Origin: Dolichospermum sp. LEGE 00240
GTDB taxonomy: Bacteria; Cyanobacteriota; Cyanobacteriia; Cyanobacteriales; Nostocaceae
Assembly (NCBI RefSeq): GCF_015207875.1
Contig: NZ_JADEVZ010000054.1
Location: 1 to 34,940, forward strand
Length of the DNA: 34,940 nucleotides
Reading direction: 5' to 3'
This document shows positions 14,408 to 22,000 of this stretch, one piece after another (position 1 is the stretch's first letter; each line of letters starts with the position of its first letter). Below the pieces are notes generated by a model, which saw only the letters and a program-made list of their open reading frames with translations, was not told the origin of the DNA and did no database searches. Both the position numbers and the translations under genes were made by a program.

Positions 14408-14606
14408 GGACTTACGCACTATACAAATTAACCATGATGTGAATGAACGAAAATCCGTCGTTTCAGGCTTTAGGCGATTAACTTCTGTTCAATAGCGAAC
14501 TGCTTGCAGCAGCGCTTCGCTATCGCTCAAAAATAATCAAAAAATCACGTTAAAATGCCCAAAACCCATACCTCATATTTGGTTGATCCTGTCAATGCGT
14601 AAGTCC
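14408..14606 (-). mobile_element. MITE family 1, copy A (199 bp)
   Basis: The ends are GGACTTACGCA and TGCGTAAGTCC, each bordered by TA, which fits a TA target duplication as made by IS630/Tc1-like transposases. It is inverted relative to copies B and C and differs from them at two bases that I can see. The centre carries the GAAGCGCTGCTGCAAGCAGT hairpin in opposite orientation. It fills most of the 14299-14689 spacer and has no coding capacity. Confidence 0.88.
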
Positions 14607-14689
14607 TAGATATTTGCTTATAGCCTAAATTAAGTCATCCCATGACCTGCAATGCTGCGTTCAATTAGTGTAATCAAGGTAAACTCACC

Positions 14690-15931
14690 ATGCTACAGCG
14701 TTTTATTTTTATCGTTACCACTATTATTGTGTGGCATTTGTGTATTTTTAGCACCCTTGCTCAGGAAAAAAAAGTTGAAGATCTAGATAAGTTTCCCCCC
14801 AACCCCCTAGAAATGATTTTACCTGATCCACTGTTACCAAATTTACCAGATAAACGCCAATTAACATTAACAGAATTGCAAAAACTAAGGACAGACTTAG
14901 ATGGGTTAAATCAAGAGGCACAGGTGACACTACAAAGAGGAGACAGAAAGAAAGCCTTTGAGGTTTGGAATCGTGAACTACGATTAAGACGTTATTTAGG
15001 TACATTGGCTGAGATAGAAGCGTTAGCACGGGTGGGAGAAATCGCCTGGAATCAAAATGAACAGGACGAGGTGCGATATATTAGTCAGCGATTACAATTA
15101 ATTCAAAAGGAGATAGGACAACAAAAAAGTACGGATTTACAATTATGGCAACTCCTGGGTAAAGCTTATCAAAAAATCCGTCTTCCTAAATTGGGAATAT
15201 CGGCTTATGAACAGGTTTTAACATTAGTTAAACAACAACAGGATTCATCTGGAGAAATAGAGACTTTAAAGAATATTGGAGAATTATATTTAAGTTGGTT
15301 TGATTATAACCAAGCTGCCAATACTTACCAAAAATTATTAAATTTGGCAGTTAATCAGGGTGATAAAACTAATGAATTGGGATATTTACAACAATTAGCT
15401 TATATCTATGGGCGAGGAAAACAACCCCAAGCAGCAATAGATATATTAAATAAATTAGTCATTCTTTATACTCTTAACCAAAATCTCAGTGAAATTCCCC
15501 CTTTAAAATTAGCCATAGCAGTAAATTATGAATATCTAGCCCAGAAAAATCCCACATTAAAACAACAGGCTTTCGATAATTATCAAGCAGCTTATACTAC
15601 AGCATGGCAATTAGAGCAATATGCTAGGGCTGGAGAAGCACTAGAGAAATTAATTGCTTTTTATCGTTCACAAAAACAAGTAGATGCGGCTTTAGAAACT
15701 AGCCAAATTCTTCTAGAAACACAAACATTAGCTAACAATTTTTATGGTTTAATGTCAGCCTATGACCAAATTGGTAACTTATATATAGAACGGCGAGAAT
15801 ATAACCAAGCATTAACAGCATTTCAGAAGGGATTAGCAATAGCACAACAACTTAAACATCAAGAATCATACTTTAATCAACAAATTGAAAAGTTAAAAAC
15901 TGAGATAAAAATGTCAAAAATATCCAGATAA
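14690..15931 (+). CDS. Secreted or membrane-anchored TPR-repeat protein
   Basis: This 413-residue protein begins with a hydrophobic signal sequence (FIFIVTTIIVWHLCIFSTLA, then Q-EKK), suggesting export to the periplasm or thylakoid lumen. After a proline-rich linker (PPNPLEMILPDPLLP) it is built of helical tetratricopeptide-type repeats from about residue 95 to 400, for example GDRKKAFEVWNRELRLRR and REYNQALTAFQKGLAIAQQ. TPR proteins are scaffolds for protein complexes; nothing here identifies the partner. The start fits the signal peptide. The gene stands alone. It resembles conserved cyanobacterial TPR proteins of unknown role. Confidence 0.8.
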   Translation: MLQRFIFIVTTIIVWHLCIFSTLAQEKKVEDLDKFPPNPLEMILPDPLLPNLPDKRQLTLTELQKLRTDLDGLNQEAQVTLQRGDRKKAFEVWNRELRLRRYLGTLAEIEALARVGEIAWNQNEQDEVRYISQRLQLIQKEIGQQKSTDLQLWQLLGKAYQKIRLPKLGISAYEQVLTLVKQQQDSSGEIETLKNIGELYLSWFDYNQAANTYQKLLNLAVNQGDKTNELGYLQQLAYIYGRGKQPQAAIDILNKLVILYTLNQNLSEIPPLKLAIAVNYEYLAQKNPTLKQQAFDNYQAAYTTAWQLEQYARAGEALEKLIAFYRSQKQVDAALETSQILLETQTLANNFYGLMSAYDQIGNLYIERREYNQALTAFQKGLAIAQQLKHQESYFNQQIEKLKTEIKMSKISR

Positions 15932-15956
15932 ATAAAAAAGTCCGCGCAAGCGGACT
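15932..15956 (-). terminator. Intrinsic terminator reading leftward (possibly bidirectional)
   Basis: AGTCCGC-GCAA-GCGGACT at 15939-15956 is a perfect 7-bp hairpin. On the minus strand it is followed by TTTTTTATTT, the canonical form; on the plus strand there is no T-run. It ends the TPR gene region but best fits a minus-strand transcript, for which no gene is visible to the right. Confidence 0.6.
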
Positions 15957-16330
15957 CTAGATATTGGATAAGGTTAAGTTGTCACCAAGAGAGCCTACAA
16001 GATGTTAGACTTATTTGTATTTTTACGAATTAATTTAAGAAAATCAAGTGGTTTGATCTGAAAGTTAGGACATAATTTCTATATTTATGTCTGAGAAAAA
16101 GGGGATGTATTGATAATGATTGCTACAGATGAATGTCTCCCGTTGCTTGAAGAGGTGGTAAATCTGGGAAATTGCGGACATAACTCAGATTGTTTTGTCT
16201 AGGATTTTCTCCTTAACGGGTGACAAGAGGGTTGAAGATGAAATGTGGCAATAATTTGAGAAAATAAGGTGGTAAAAAATAGGGGCAAGAAAGCCTCCAA
16301 AACAACTAAGTGGTAACACAATCTGTTTTA
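15957..16330. other. Spacer with no recognisable gene
   Basis: No convincing reading frame is present. A short inverted repeat (GACATAA...TTATGTC near 16067-16092) is the only structure I noticed. It is bounded by the terminator on the left and MITE copy B on the right. A small RNA from the minus strand, ending at the 15939 hairpin, is possible but unsupported. Confidence 0.4.
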
Positions 16331-16529
16331 GGACTTACGCATTGACAGGATCAACCAAATATGAGGTATGGGTTTTGGGTATTTTAACGTGATTTTTTGA
16401 TTATTTTTGAGCGATGGCGAAGCGCTGCTGCAAGCAGTTCGCTATTGAACAGAAGTTAATCGCCTAAAGCCTGAAACGACGGATTTTCGTTCATTCACAT
16501 CATGGTTAATTTGTATAGTGCGTAAGTCC
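16331..16529 (+). mobile_element. MITE family 1, copy B (199 bp)
   Basis: GGACTTACGCATTGACAGG at the left and TATAGTGCGTAAGTCC at the right, flanked by TA on both sides. It appears identical over all 199 bases to copy C at 20757-20955, which means very recent movement or gene conversion. No open frame of protein size lies inside. Confidence 0.9.
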
Positions 16530-16753
16530 TATGTTTCCTGATTGATTTGGAAACTCTCCAGGAAGTAACTGCGGAGATAAGGCGATCGCTTGTAGTGTAG
16601 TTTACTGAGGGGCGGGGAATAATATCCCTCGGCTCAATCCGATAGTATTGGCTAATCCCTTGGTACAGAAGGATTGTGTCAGTTATCAACTCTGTGAATG
16701 GAGAATTGTTGTGGAATAATCTACAAATTTTGAATTTTCGTGTTATGATGATG

Positions 16754-16847
16754 GGAGACCTGGATCTATGCAACTTCAACGCCCAAATCTTGTCAGGACC
16801 GGAAGGTAGCAGCAATAAGGGATGCTTGTAGTAGGCGTAGTCTCCGG
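16754..16847 (+). ncRNA. ffs: Signal recognition particle RNA (4.5S-type)
   Basis: The universally conserved SRP RNA hairpin is present: GTCAGGACCGGAAGGTAGCA followed by GCAA (GGAA tetraloop with its asymmetric loops). The outer strands GGAGAC (16754-16759) and GTCTCC (16840-16845) pair, giving a bacterial-type RNA of about 94 bases. It guides membrane-protein targeting with Ffh and FtsY. A TATGAT box at 16744-16749 lies at the right distance for transcription to start near 16755; no clear -35 was found. The exact ends are estimated. Confidence 0.85.
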
Positions 16848-16878
16848 GTCGCCTTATTTGTAGGAGCTTTCAGGAGCA

Positions 16879-17280
16879 ATGCCTGGTTTTGGAGATATTG
16901 TACAAAAAGCTTTTTATCTCGGCGTTGGGTTAGCCTCTTATGCTGGCGAAAAAGCTGGGGGGAAGTTAGCCGAACTGCGATCGCACTTTCAAAAATTGGC
17001 AGATGAAATGGTAGCCAAAGGTGAGATGAACACAGAAGAAGCTCGCCGCTTTGTCGAGGATATGATGAAGCAAGCCCAGCAGCAATCAACATCTGGACAA
17101 ACGCCTGAAAAAACAGCCCCTTCTGAACCTCGTCGAATTGAAATTTTAGAGGTTGACGAAGAACCAACAGTGAAAGAGACGACAAAAGAAAATAAAGAAA
17201 ATGGCGATAATGTAGATAAACTACGCAATCAAGTGCTAGAACTACAGGAAGAGTTAAAACGGCTGCAACGTGAACCGTAA
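16879..17280 (+). CDS. Phasin-like conserved cyanobacterial protein
   Basis: This 133-residue protein starts MPGFGDIVQKAFYLGVGLAS. The N-terminal half (to about residue 75) is an amphipathic helical region resembling the phasin/PhaF superfamily seen in many cyanobacteria. It is followed by a flexible Pro/Ser/Glu stretch and a C-terminal coiled coil (VDKLRNQVLELQEELKRLQ). There is no signal peptide. True phasins coat polyhydroxyalkanoate granules; no pha genes are in the window, so that role is not shown. It begins 31 bases after the SRP RNA and may be read from the same promoter region. AGGAG stands only two bases before the ATG, which is close. Confidence 0.65.
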   Translation: MPGFGDIVQKAFYLGVGLASYAGEKAGGKLAELRSHFQKLADEMVAKGEMNTEEARRFVEDMMKQAQQQSTSGQTPEKTAPSEPRRIEILEVDEEPTVKETTKENKENGDNVDKLRNQVLELQEELKRLQREP

Positions 17281-17444
17281 AAAACAGTTTCTTACTTTGG
17301 GTGTCAGAAACATTTAATTCTTTTAATCTCGAAAAATGACGCTGTACCCAAGATGGTTTGAGTTGTAATTACCAACCGTAAACTCCATAGCTTCCAGTCA
17401 AGCGGTCTGAAGCGTCATGTTTTTAGCCTTTTAGAGTATAAGTT

Positions 17445-17867
17445 ATGGAACAGTGGCAAAAAGACTTAATAGGCATGATTGAAGCCGTGACTGATGAAGT
17501 AGGGCAGTTCTTCCTAGAAATAAATGATATGGTAGACGCTTTTTTTGAGATTACGGAAGAGATTACTGAAGAAGTACAAAACGCATTGGTGGCTGATATT
17601 GATACCTTCGCTACTTTGCACGAACAGTTTTTACAGGACTTGACCGAACCATTTTTGGAAATTTATTGGGAATTAGGGGATATTTCCGAAGATATAGATC
17701 CTGGTTTTCCATACACAGTAGAAGCTACACTCGAAAAAAATGCTGCTTGTATTGGTTGTGGTCACTATCACGGACAAGTTTACAGTGGTAATTTGCTAGT
17801 CTGTGCTATGCACCCTCATGGTTGGGATGATGAAAGTTGTCCAGACTGGGAAAAAGAAATTGAGTAA
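17445..17867 (+). CDS. Conserved hypothetical protein with Cys/His C-terminal motif
   Basis: This 140-residue, very acidic protein has a helical N-terminal 90 residues rich in Glu and Phe (FFEITEEITEEVQNAL). It ends with a compact metal-ligand-like cluster: C102, C105, H107, H109, C120, H123, H125 and C132 (ACIGCGHYHGQVY ... LLVCAMHPHGWDDESCPDW). The cluster resembles those at the end of other short cyanobacterial proteins of unknown function, suggesting a zinc or iron site. No signal peptide. It is followed by a hairpin and then queF, possibly in the same transcription unit. Confidence 0.7.
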   Translation: MEQWQKDLIGMIEAVTDEVGQFFLEINDMVDAFFEITEEITEEVQNALVADIDTFATLHEQFLQDLTEPFLEIYWELGDISEDIDPGFPYTVEATLEKNAACIGCGHYHGQVYSGNLLVCAMHPHGWDDESCPDWEKEIE

Positions 17868-17912
17868 GTGTTCAAAGTTGCTGGCGATGATAAATCGCTA
17901 CTACACAAGCAA

Positions 17913-17930
17913 AGTCCACCTGCGTGGACT
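17913..17930 (+). terminator. Hairpin repeat between the Cys/His protein gene and queF
   Basis: AGTCCAC-CTGC-GTGGACT is a perfect 7-bp stem with a 4-base loop. There is no T-run after it, so termination would be weak. Similar AAAGTCCACCTACGTGGACT motifs recur in Nostocales genomes as intergenic repeats, so it may be a repeat rather than a terminator. Confidence 0.4.
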
Positions 17931-18008
17931 AACTTAAAATTAAGTTTTAAATGTTAAAAACTGTTAAGTTAATAATTGTGAACCTCTGCATTTCTTTTTA
18001 TTAACATA

Positions 18009-18422
18009 ATGAGTAACTTTGCACCTGAAACTGTATCTCCAGCAACTCCAGAAAAATATGGTGAACGCGAAATTGCGGAAGGGAAATTAATTACATTTCC
18101 TAACCCCCGCATTGGGCGACGCTATGATATCAATATTACTTTACCAGAATTTACTTGTAAATGTCCTTTTTCCGGTTATCCTGACTTTGCGACTATTTAT
18201 ATTACATACATTCCCGATGAAAAGGTAGTAGAGTTGAAGGCGCTCAAGCTTTATATTAACAGCTACCGCGATCGCTATATCTCCCATGAAGAAACAGCCA
18301 ATCAAATTTTAGATGATGTTGTTGCAGCTTGTGATCCTTTAGCAATCACTGTGAAAACAGATTTTACCCCTCGCGGGAATGTGCATACAGTTGTTGAAGT
18401 CAGACATCAAAAAGGGGTTTAA
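18009..18422 (+). CDS. queF: NADPH-dependent 7-cyano-7-deazaguanine reductase
   Basis: This 137-residue, single-domain QueF reduces preQ0 to preQ1 in queuosine tRNA modification. The catalytic Cys52 and Asp59 lie in CKCPFSGYPDFATIYITYIP. The family signature for NADPH binding appears as VELKALKLYINSYRDRYISHEE. The C-terminal TPRGNVHTVVEVRHQ is also typical. It belongs to the tunnel-fold superfamily with GTP cyclohydrolase I. No other queuosine gene is adjacent. No preQ1 riboswitch was seen upstream. The gene converges on the glycosyltransferase gene, with a strong hairpin between them. Confidence 0.93.
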   Translation: MSNFAPETVSPATPEKYGEREIAEGKLITFPNPRIGRRYDINITLPEFTCKCPFSGYPDFATIYITYIPDEKVVELKALKLYINSYRDRYISHEETANQILDDVVAACDPLAITVKTDFTPRGNVHTVVEVRHQKGV

Positions 18423-18440
18423 GGTAGGAGTGGGGAAACT

Positions 18441-18459
18441 GGGTGGGGAAACCCCACCC
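18441..18459. terminator. GC-rich hairpin between convergent queF and glycosyltransferase genes
   Basis: GGGTGGGG-AAA-CCCCACCC is a perfect 8-bp stem. Further pairing outside it (TAGGAGTGGGG with CCCCTA) is possible. There is no clear T-run on either strand; its position between convergent genes fits a shared transcription barrier. Confidence 0.5.
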
Positions 18460-18462
18460 CTA

Positions 18463-19536
18463 CTAAGTAACTAAAACATTGCGGGAAAAACCATTTTGTT
18501 GAGCTAATTTTTCGGCAATTAGCTGGCGATAAACTGCTTCATAACCATCAGTCATCTGCTGAACACTGAAATTTTTGTCCACATATTGACGACAAGCGTA
18601 ACGATTTAAGTTACTGATTTTGTCCAAGGAATTAATACATTCTGCCACATTATTACAAAGAAAACCTGTTTCACCATCCACAATCACTTCCTCTGCTGAA
18701 CCCATTCGCATGGCAATTACAGGTGTCCCTGATGCCATTGATTCTACCATAACTAATCCAAAAGGTTCTCGCCAAGTAATGGGGAATAAAGTTGCATAAG
18801 CACCCCCCATAAGGGCATTTTTTTGCAGATGATTGGCTTCACCTAAATATTCAATTTGTTTACCATCAATATGTGGTTTAATTTTTTGGTCAAAATATTC
18901 CAAGTCTACTAAATCTACCTTACCTGCTATTTTTAACTTCCAACCAGTTTTTTTAGCGATTTCAATTGCTAAATGCGGTCCTTTTTCTGGAGACATTCTC
19001 CCCAAAAAAGCTAAATAAGATGGTTCATTTGGTTGGGGATAAAATTCATAACTACTAACATCAATGCCATTATAAACAGTGTCTACATAGTTTAATCCTA
19101 GCCGGGGTTCTTTTTGAGAATTAGAAATACTAATATAAGGCTGTTTTTTGCCATATTTAAAGATTTTTTCATTATCTGAAGTAAAAATTCCATGTAAAGT
19201 GTGAACTGTAGGAGTTTTGACTAAATTGGCATAAACTAGCGCTCCTAGTCCTACATGAGAATGGATGATATCAAAATTTTCTGCTTGTTCATAAACTGAA
19301 GCTAATAGCAACATTTCATAAATAGCTGGCTCTTTAATCGTAGGATCTAGCCTTAAAGCCTGGGGATGAACTGATACTAATTTAGCTAGACTTAAAGAAT
19401 CTCCTGATGCAAATAATGTCACTTCATGTCCTCGACGGACTAATTCATCAGTTAATAACCCCACTACCAATTCTATGCCACCATAAGCTGGTGGGGGTAC
19501 TCTCTCCCACTGTGGGGAAACCTGAGCAATTTTCAT
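18463..19536 (-). CDS. Glycosyltransferase family 4 protein
   Basis: This GT-B fold glycosyltransferase of about 357 residues contains an N-terminal GIELVVGLLTDELVRRGHEV (nucleotide-free Rossmann half), HSHVGLGALVYANLV, and the GT4 C-terminal motif WREPFGLVMVESMASGTPVI with the retaining-enzyme E-x7-E. FLGRMSPEKGPHLAIEIAKK marks the start of the second domain. There is no membrane segment, so it is a soluble cytoplasmic enzyme. The sugar donor and acceptor are not deducible. I chose the ATG at 19536 because AGGAG lies seven bases upstream; two in-frame starts lie just before it. It is transcribed away from the permease gene. Confidence 0.9.
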   Translation of the reverse strand: MKIAQVSPQWERVPPPAYGGIELVVGLLTDELVRRGHEVTLFASGDSLSLAKLVSVHPQALRLDPTIKEPAIYEMLLLASVYEQAENFDIIHSHVGLGALVYANLVKTPTVHTLHGIFTSDNEKIFKYGKKQPYISISNSQKEPRLGLNYVDTVYNGIDVSSYEFYPQPNEPSYLAFLGRMSPEKGPHLAIEIAKKTGWKLKIAGKVDLVDLEYFDQKIKPHIDGKQIEYLGEANHLQKNALMGGAYATLFPITWREPFGLVMVESMASGTPVIAMRMGSAEEVIVDGETGFLCNNVAECINSLDKISNLNRYACRQYVDKNFSVQQMTDGYEAVYRQLIAEKLAQQNGFSRNVLVT

Positions 19537-19838
19537 CATCAATCTCCTAAAACATTAGATTCCTATTTCCAGTTAGTTGAAAATAAATTGCACAACTAAT
19601 ACAGAAATAGCTAAAGATAGAAAAATCGCCCTCCTCTATGATACTACTAAATCTTATGCTTTTTATTTGATATCTTTTGTCTACCCTGGGTAGGGTAAAT
19701 ATATGCTACTTAAGAAATATATTAGACAAAATAATTAGTTAAATTTTAGATTTTTTAACTTGACTAAACACGAAAAATAAGTATAATAGAACTAGGTTAG
19801 AATTGAAAATCGTCGTTATAGCAAGGCAAGGGGCCAGA
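19537..19838. other. Intergenic region between divergent glycosyltransferase and permease genes
   Basis: It contains no gene that I can support. The palindrome CTACCCTGGGTAG at 19681-19693 is a possible operator. Just after it lies GTA-N9-TAC (19695-19709), one base off the NtcA consensus. The region is AT-rich, as expected for promoters in both directions. Confidence 0.4.
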
Positions 19839-19913
19839 GTGAAGAGAGTTTGGGCGATTTTACTTTTCTTTACACAGATTGGTTTTATTGTGTTCACCTA
19901 CCTACTAAGATAA
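19839..19913 (+). CDS. Possible very small membrane protein (24 residues)
   Basis: From GTG 19839 the frame reads (V/M)KRVWAILLFFTQIGFIVF and ends after a few more residues with arginine and TAA at 19911-19913. This is one ideal transmembrane helix with a positive N-terminus, and AAGGGG lies five bases upstream. Tiny single-helix proteins are common in cyanobacterial photosynthetic complexes, but this matches none I recognise. It lies 25 bases upstream of the permease gene and could instead be a chance frame. Confidence 0.35.
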   Translation: MKRVWAILLFFTQIGFIVFTYLLR

Positions 19914-19938
19914 TCAAATATTTGCATTATTAAGCAAG

Positions 19939-20757
19939 ATGAATATATACAAACAAATAAATAAACCGCGTGTTTCATGGCAAGTGGTTTTTGCACTAGT
20001 CATATTTGTGTTTATGTACCTACCAATCCTGGTACTGGCTTTTTATAGTTTTAATCAGTCACCTTACAGTGGTACATGGCAAGGTTTCACCCTAGAATGG
20101 TACGGAAAATTATTGAATGACGACCGGATTTTATCGGGGTTATATAATAGTTTGGTGGTAGCCTTTTGTGCTGTGGGGGTTTCTGCTGTTATGGGAACAT
20201 TAATGTCCGTGGGGTTGGCACGTTATGACTTTCCTGGTAAGAAATTATATCAGGGAATTGCTTATTTACCGTTATTAATTCCTGATATTGCGATCGCTGT
20301 TTCTACCCTAGTATGTTTAGCAGCCTTTGCTATTCCTTTGAGTCTATGGACTATTATCGCCGCCCATATCGTATTTTGTCTATCCTATGTTGGTTTGGTA
20401 GTGTCTGCGCGGATGAATAATATTAATCCCCATTTGGAAGAAGCAGCTTTAGATTTAGGTGCGACACCAACACAAGCTTTTATTTTAGTTTTATTACCTC
20501 AATTAATGCCAGGAATTATTTCTGGGTGTTTATTGGCTTTTGTATTGAGTTTGGATGATTTTTTAATTGCTAGTTTTACTGCGGGAAGTGGTACTAATAC
20601 CTTACCAATGGAAATATTTAGCCGCATTAGAACCGGAGTTAAACCGGATATTAATGCTTTAAGTGTAATGTTAATTTCTATGACTGCAATTGTCGCTTTG
20701 ATAGGGGAATTAATTCGGATTGTGGGAGAAAAGTCACATCTGCAGAATATGGGTTAG
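19939..20757 (+). CDS. potC: PotC-type ABC transporter permease, stop codon supplied by a MITE
   Basis: This 272-residue inner-membrane permease has about six hydrophobic helices and the binding-protein-dependent transport (EAA) loop LEEAALDLGATPTQAFILVLLP. LSLDDFLIASFTAGSG and MEIFSRIRTGVKPDINALS are typical of PotC (spermidine/putrescine uptake). Length and layout match the family. The TAG stop consists of the TA target plus the first G of MITE copy C. Removing the element restores YGLQKIK and then TAA, so the protein has lost seven residues, unlikely to matter. No potA, potB or potD is adjacent, so its partners must be elsewhere. Confidence 0.88.
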   Translation: MNIYKQINKPRVSWQVVFALVIFVFMYLPILVLAFYSFNQSPYSGTWQGFTLEWYGKLLNDDRILSGLYNSLVVAFCAVGVSAVMGTLMSVGLARYDFPGKKLYQGIAYLPLLIPDIAIAVSTLVCLAAFAIPLSLWTIIAAHIVFCLSYVGLVVSARMNNINPHLEEAALDLGATPTQAFILVLLPQLMPGIISGCLLAFVLSLDDFLIASFTAGSGTNTLPMEIFSRIRTGVKPDINALSVMLISMTAIVALIGELIRIVGEKSHLQNMG

Positions 20758-20955
20758 GACTTACGCATTGACAGGATCAACCAAATATGAGGTATGGGTT
20801 TTGGGTATTTTAACGTGATTTTTTGATTATTTTTGAGCGATGGCGAAGCGCTGCTGCAAGCAGTTCGCTATTGAACAGAAGTTAATCGCCTAAAGCCTGA
20901 AACGACGGATTTTCGTTCATTCACATCATGGTTAATTTGTATAGTGCGTAAGTCC
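20757..20955 (+). mobile_element. MITE family 1, copy C (199 bp), inserted in the end of potC
   Basis: It has the same ends and TA borders as copies A and B and appears base-for-base identical to copy B. It interrupts the last codons of the permease gene and pushes the downstream rpe terminator 199 bases away from it. Confidence 0.9.
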
Positions 20956-20969
20956 TATGGGTTACAAAA

Positions 20970-21008
20970 AATAAAATAAATCCCCGACTTCTCAAAGAAA
21001 TCGAGGAT
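20970..21008 (-). terminator. Intrinsic terminator of rpe
   Basis: Read on the minus strand, ATCCTCGATTTCT-TTG-AGAAGTCGGGGAT pairs over 13 positions (two or three G-U) and is followed by TTTATTTTATTTT. Before the MITE inserted, this hairpin began right after the permease's ancestral stop codon (20977-20979), so it probably served both convergent genes. Confidence 0.75.
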
Positions 21009-21037
21009 CTAAGTTTTACTTAATCACAAGTATTAAA

Positions 21038-21745
21038 TTAAACAGCAGCTAATTCTGGAGTCGGACGCTTACTGTTACGGATATTGGTAATCGCCTCAGC
21101 ATAATCAGGAGCATTAAACACAGCCGAACCCGCTACAATAGCATTAGCACCGGCTTCCAAAACCTGCCAAGTATTATTAGCTTTTAGTCCCCCGTCAACC
21201 TCAATCCAAGGATCTAAACCGCGTTCATCGCACATTTGACGCAACTTGCGGATTTTAGGAATTACGCTAGGAATAAAGCTTTGACCACCGAAACCGGGGT
21301 TAACGCTCATAATTAGCACTAAATCGCACAATTCTAGGACATATTCAATTAACTCTAAAGGTGTACCCGGATTGAGTACAACTCCAGCTTTCTTACCGAG
21401 TTCTCTAATTTGTCCGAGGGTGCGGTGTAGGTGAGGAGAAGCGTTGTGTTCTGCGTGGACAGAAATAATATCAGCACCAGCTTTAGCAAAACCTTCTACA
21501 TACTTTTCTGGTTCCACAATCATCAAGTGGACATCCAGTGGTTTGGTTGTAACTGGACGAATCGCCTCCACAATCAGAGGACCTATTGTAATATTAGGGA
21601 CAAAACGTCCATCCATTACATCAACGTGAATCCAATCTGCTCCCGCTTTGTCTACGGCGCGAATATCGTCACCCAGCCGGCTAAAATCTGCTGATAGGAT
21701 AGAAGGAGCGATAACTATAGGCTTTTGAGATGAATTTTGGGTCAT
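21038..21745 (-). CDS. rpe: Ribulose-phosphate 3-epimerase
   Basis: This 235-residue TIM-barrel enzyme interconverts ribulose-5-phosphate and xylulose-5-phosphate in the Calvin cycle and pentose phosphate pathway. Visible motifs are [35 protein letters not shown] (catalytic Asp and metal site), [25 protein letters not shown], and [10 protein letters not shown] with [11 protein letters not shown] (phosphate grip). It is essentially identical in layout to other cyanobacterial Rpe proteins. A strong terminator follows. The upstream region contains no identifiable promoter motif that I would name. Confidence 0.96.
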   Translation of the reverse strand: MTQNSSQKPIVIAPSILSADFSRLGDDIRAVDKAGADWIHVDVMDGRFVPNITIGPLIVEAIRPVTTKPLDVHLMIVEPEKYVEGFAKAGADIISVHAEHNASPHLHRTLGQIRELGKKAGVVLNPGTPLELIEYVLELCDLVLIMSVNPGFGGQSFIPSVIPKIRKLRQMCDERGLDPWIEVDGGLKANNTWQVLEAGANAIVAGSAVFNAPDYAEAITNIRNSKRPTPELAAV

Positions 21746-21916
21746 GGCTAGTGGGTTTTAAGCGTCTTCGTCTGTAAGTATCGTAACAAAATATGGATAA
21801 ATTCTTAAAAATTAATTCAAAATTCAAATTTTCCAGAAAACTGCTCTCTGATGAGTTACGGACAAATTACGGAATAACTAAGCTACAGAGTACAGAGACA
21901 ATGTAGAAATGATTCC

Positions 21917-21990
21917 TTGTCACCTGTCACCTGTCCCCGTGTCGTAGCACCTGTAACCTGTCACCTGTCACCTGTAACCTGTCACCTGTT
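21917..21990. repeat. Tandem CACCTGT/AACCTGT heptamer array before the subtilase gene
   Basis: The array consists of seven-base units such as TCACCTG and TAACCTG, interrupted by one CCCCGTGTCGTAGC stretch. It happens to stay open in the frame of the following gene, which would add 28 spurious residues if a TTG start at 21917 were used. A smaller set of the same units is at about 23873-23893. Confidence 0.85.
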
Positions 21991-22000
21991 CCCTCAAAAT

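Noticed and set aside
16495-16815. 106-codon minus-strand open frame overlapping the MITE and SRP RNA
   Set aside because: It crosses the end of MITE copy B and the start of ffs, and shows no family features.
17868-18008. preQ1 riboswitch upstream of queF
   Set aside because: No match to the preQ1-I core hairpin and A-rich tail could be found; only a simple hairpin repeat is present.
19695-19709. NtcA-like site GTA-N9-TAC upstream of potC
   Set aside because: The NtcA consensus has eight bases between the half sites; here there are nine, and no suitably placed -10 box was found.
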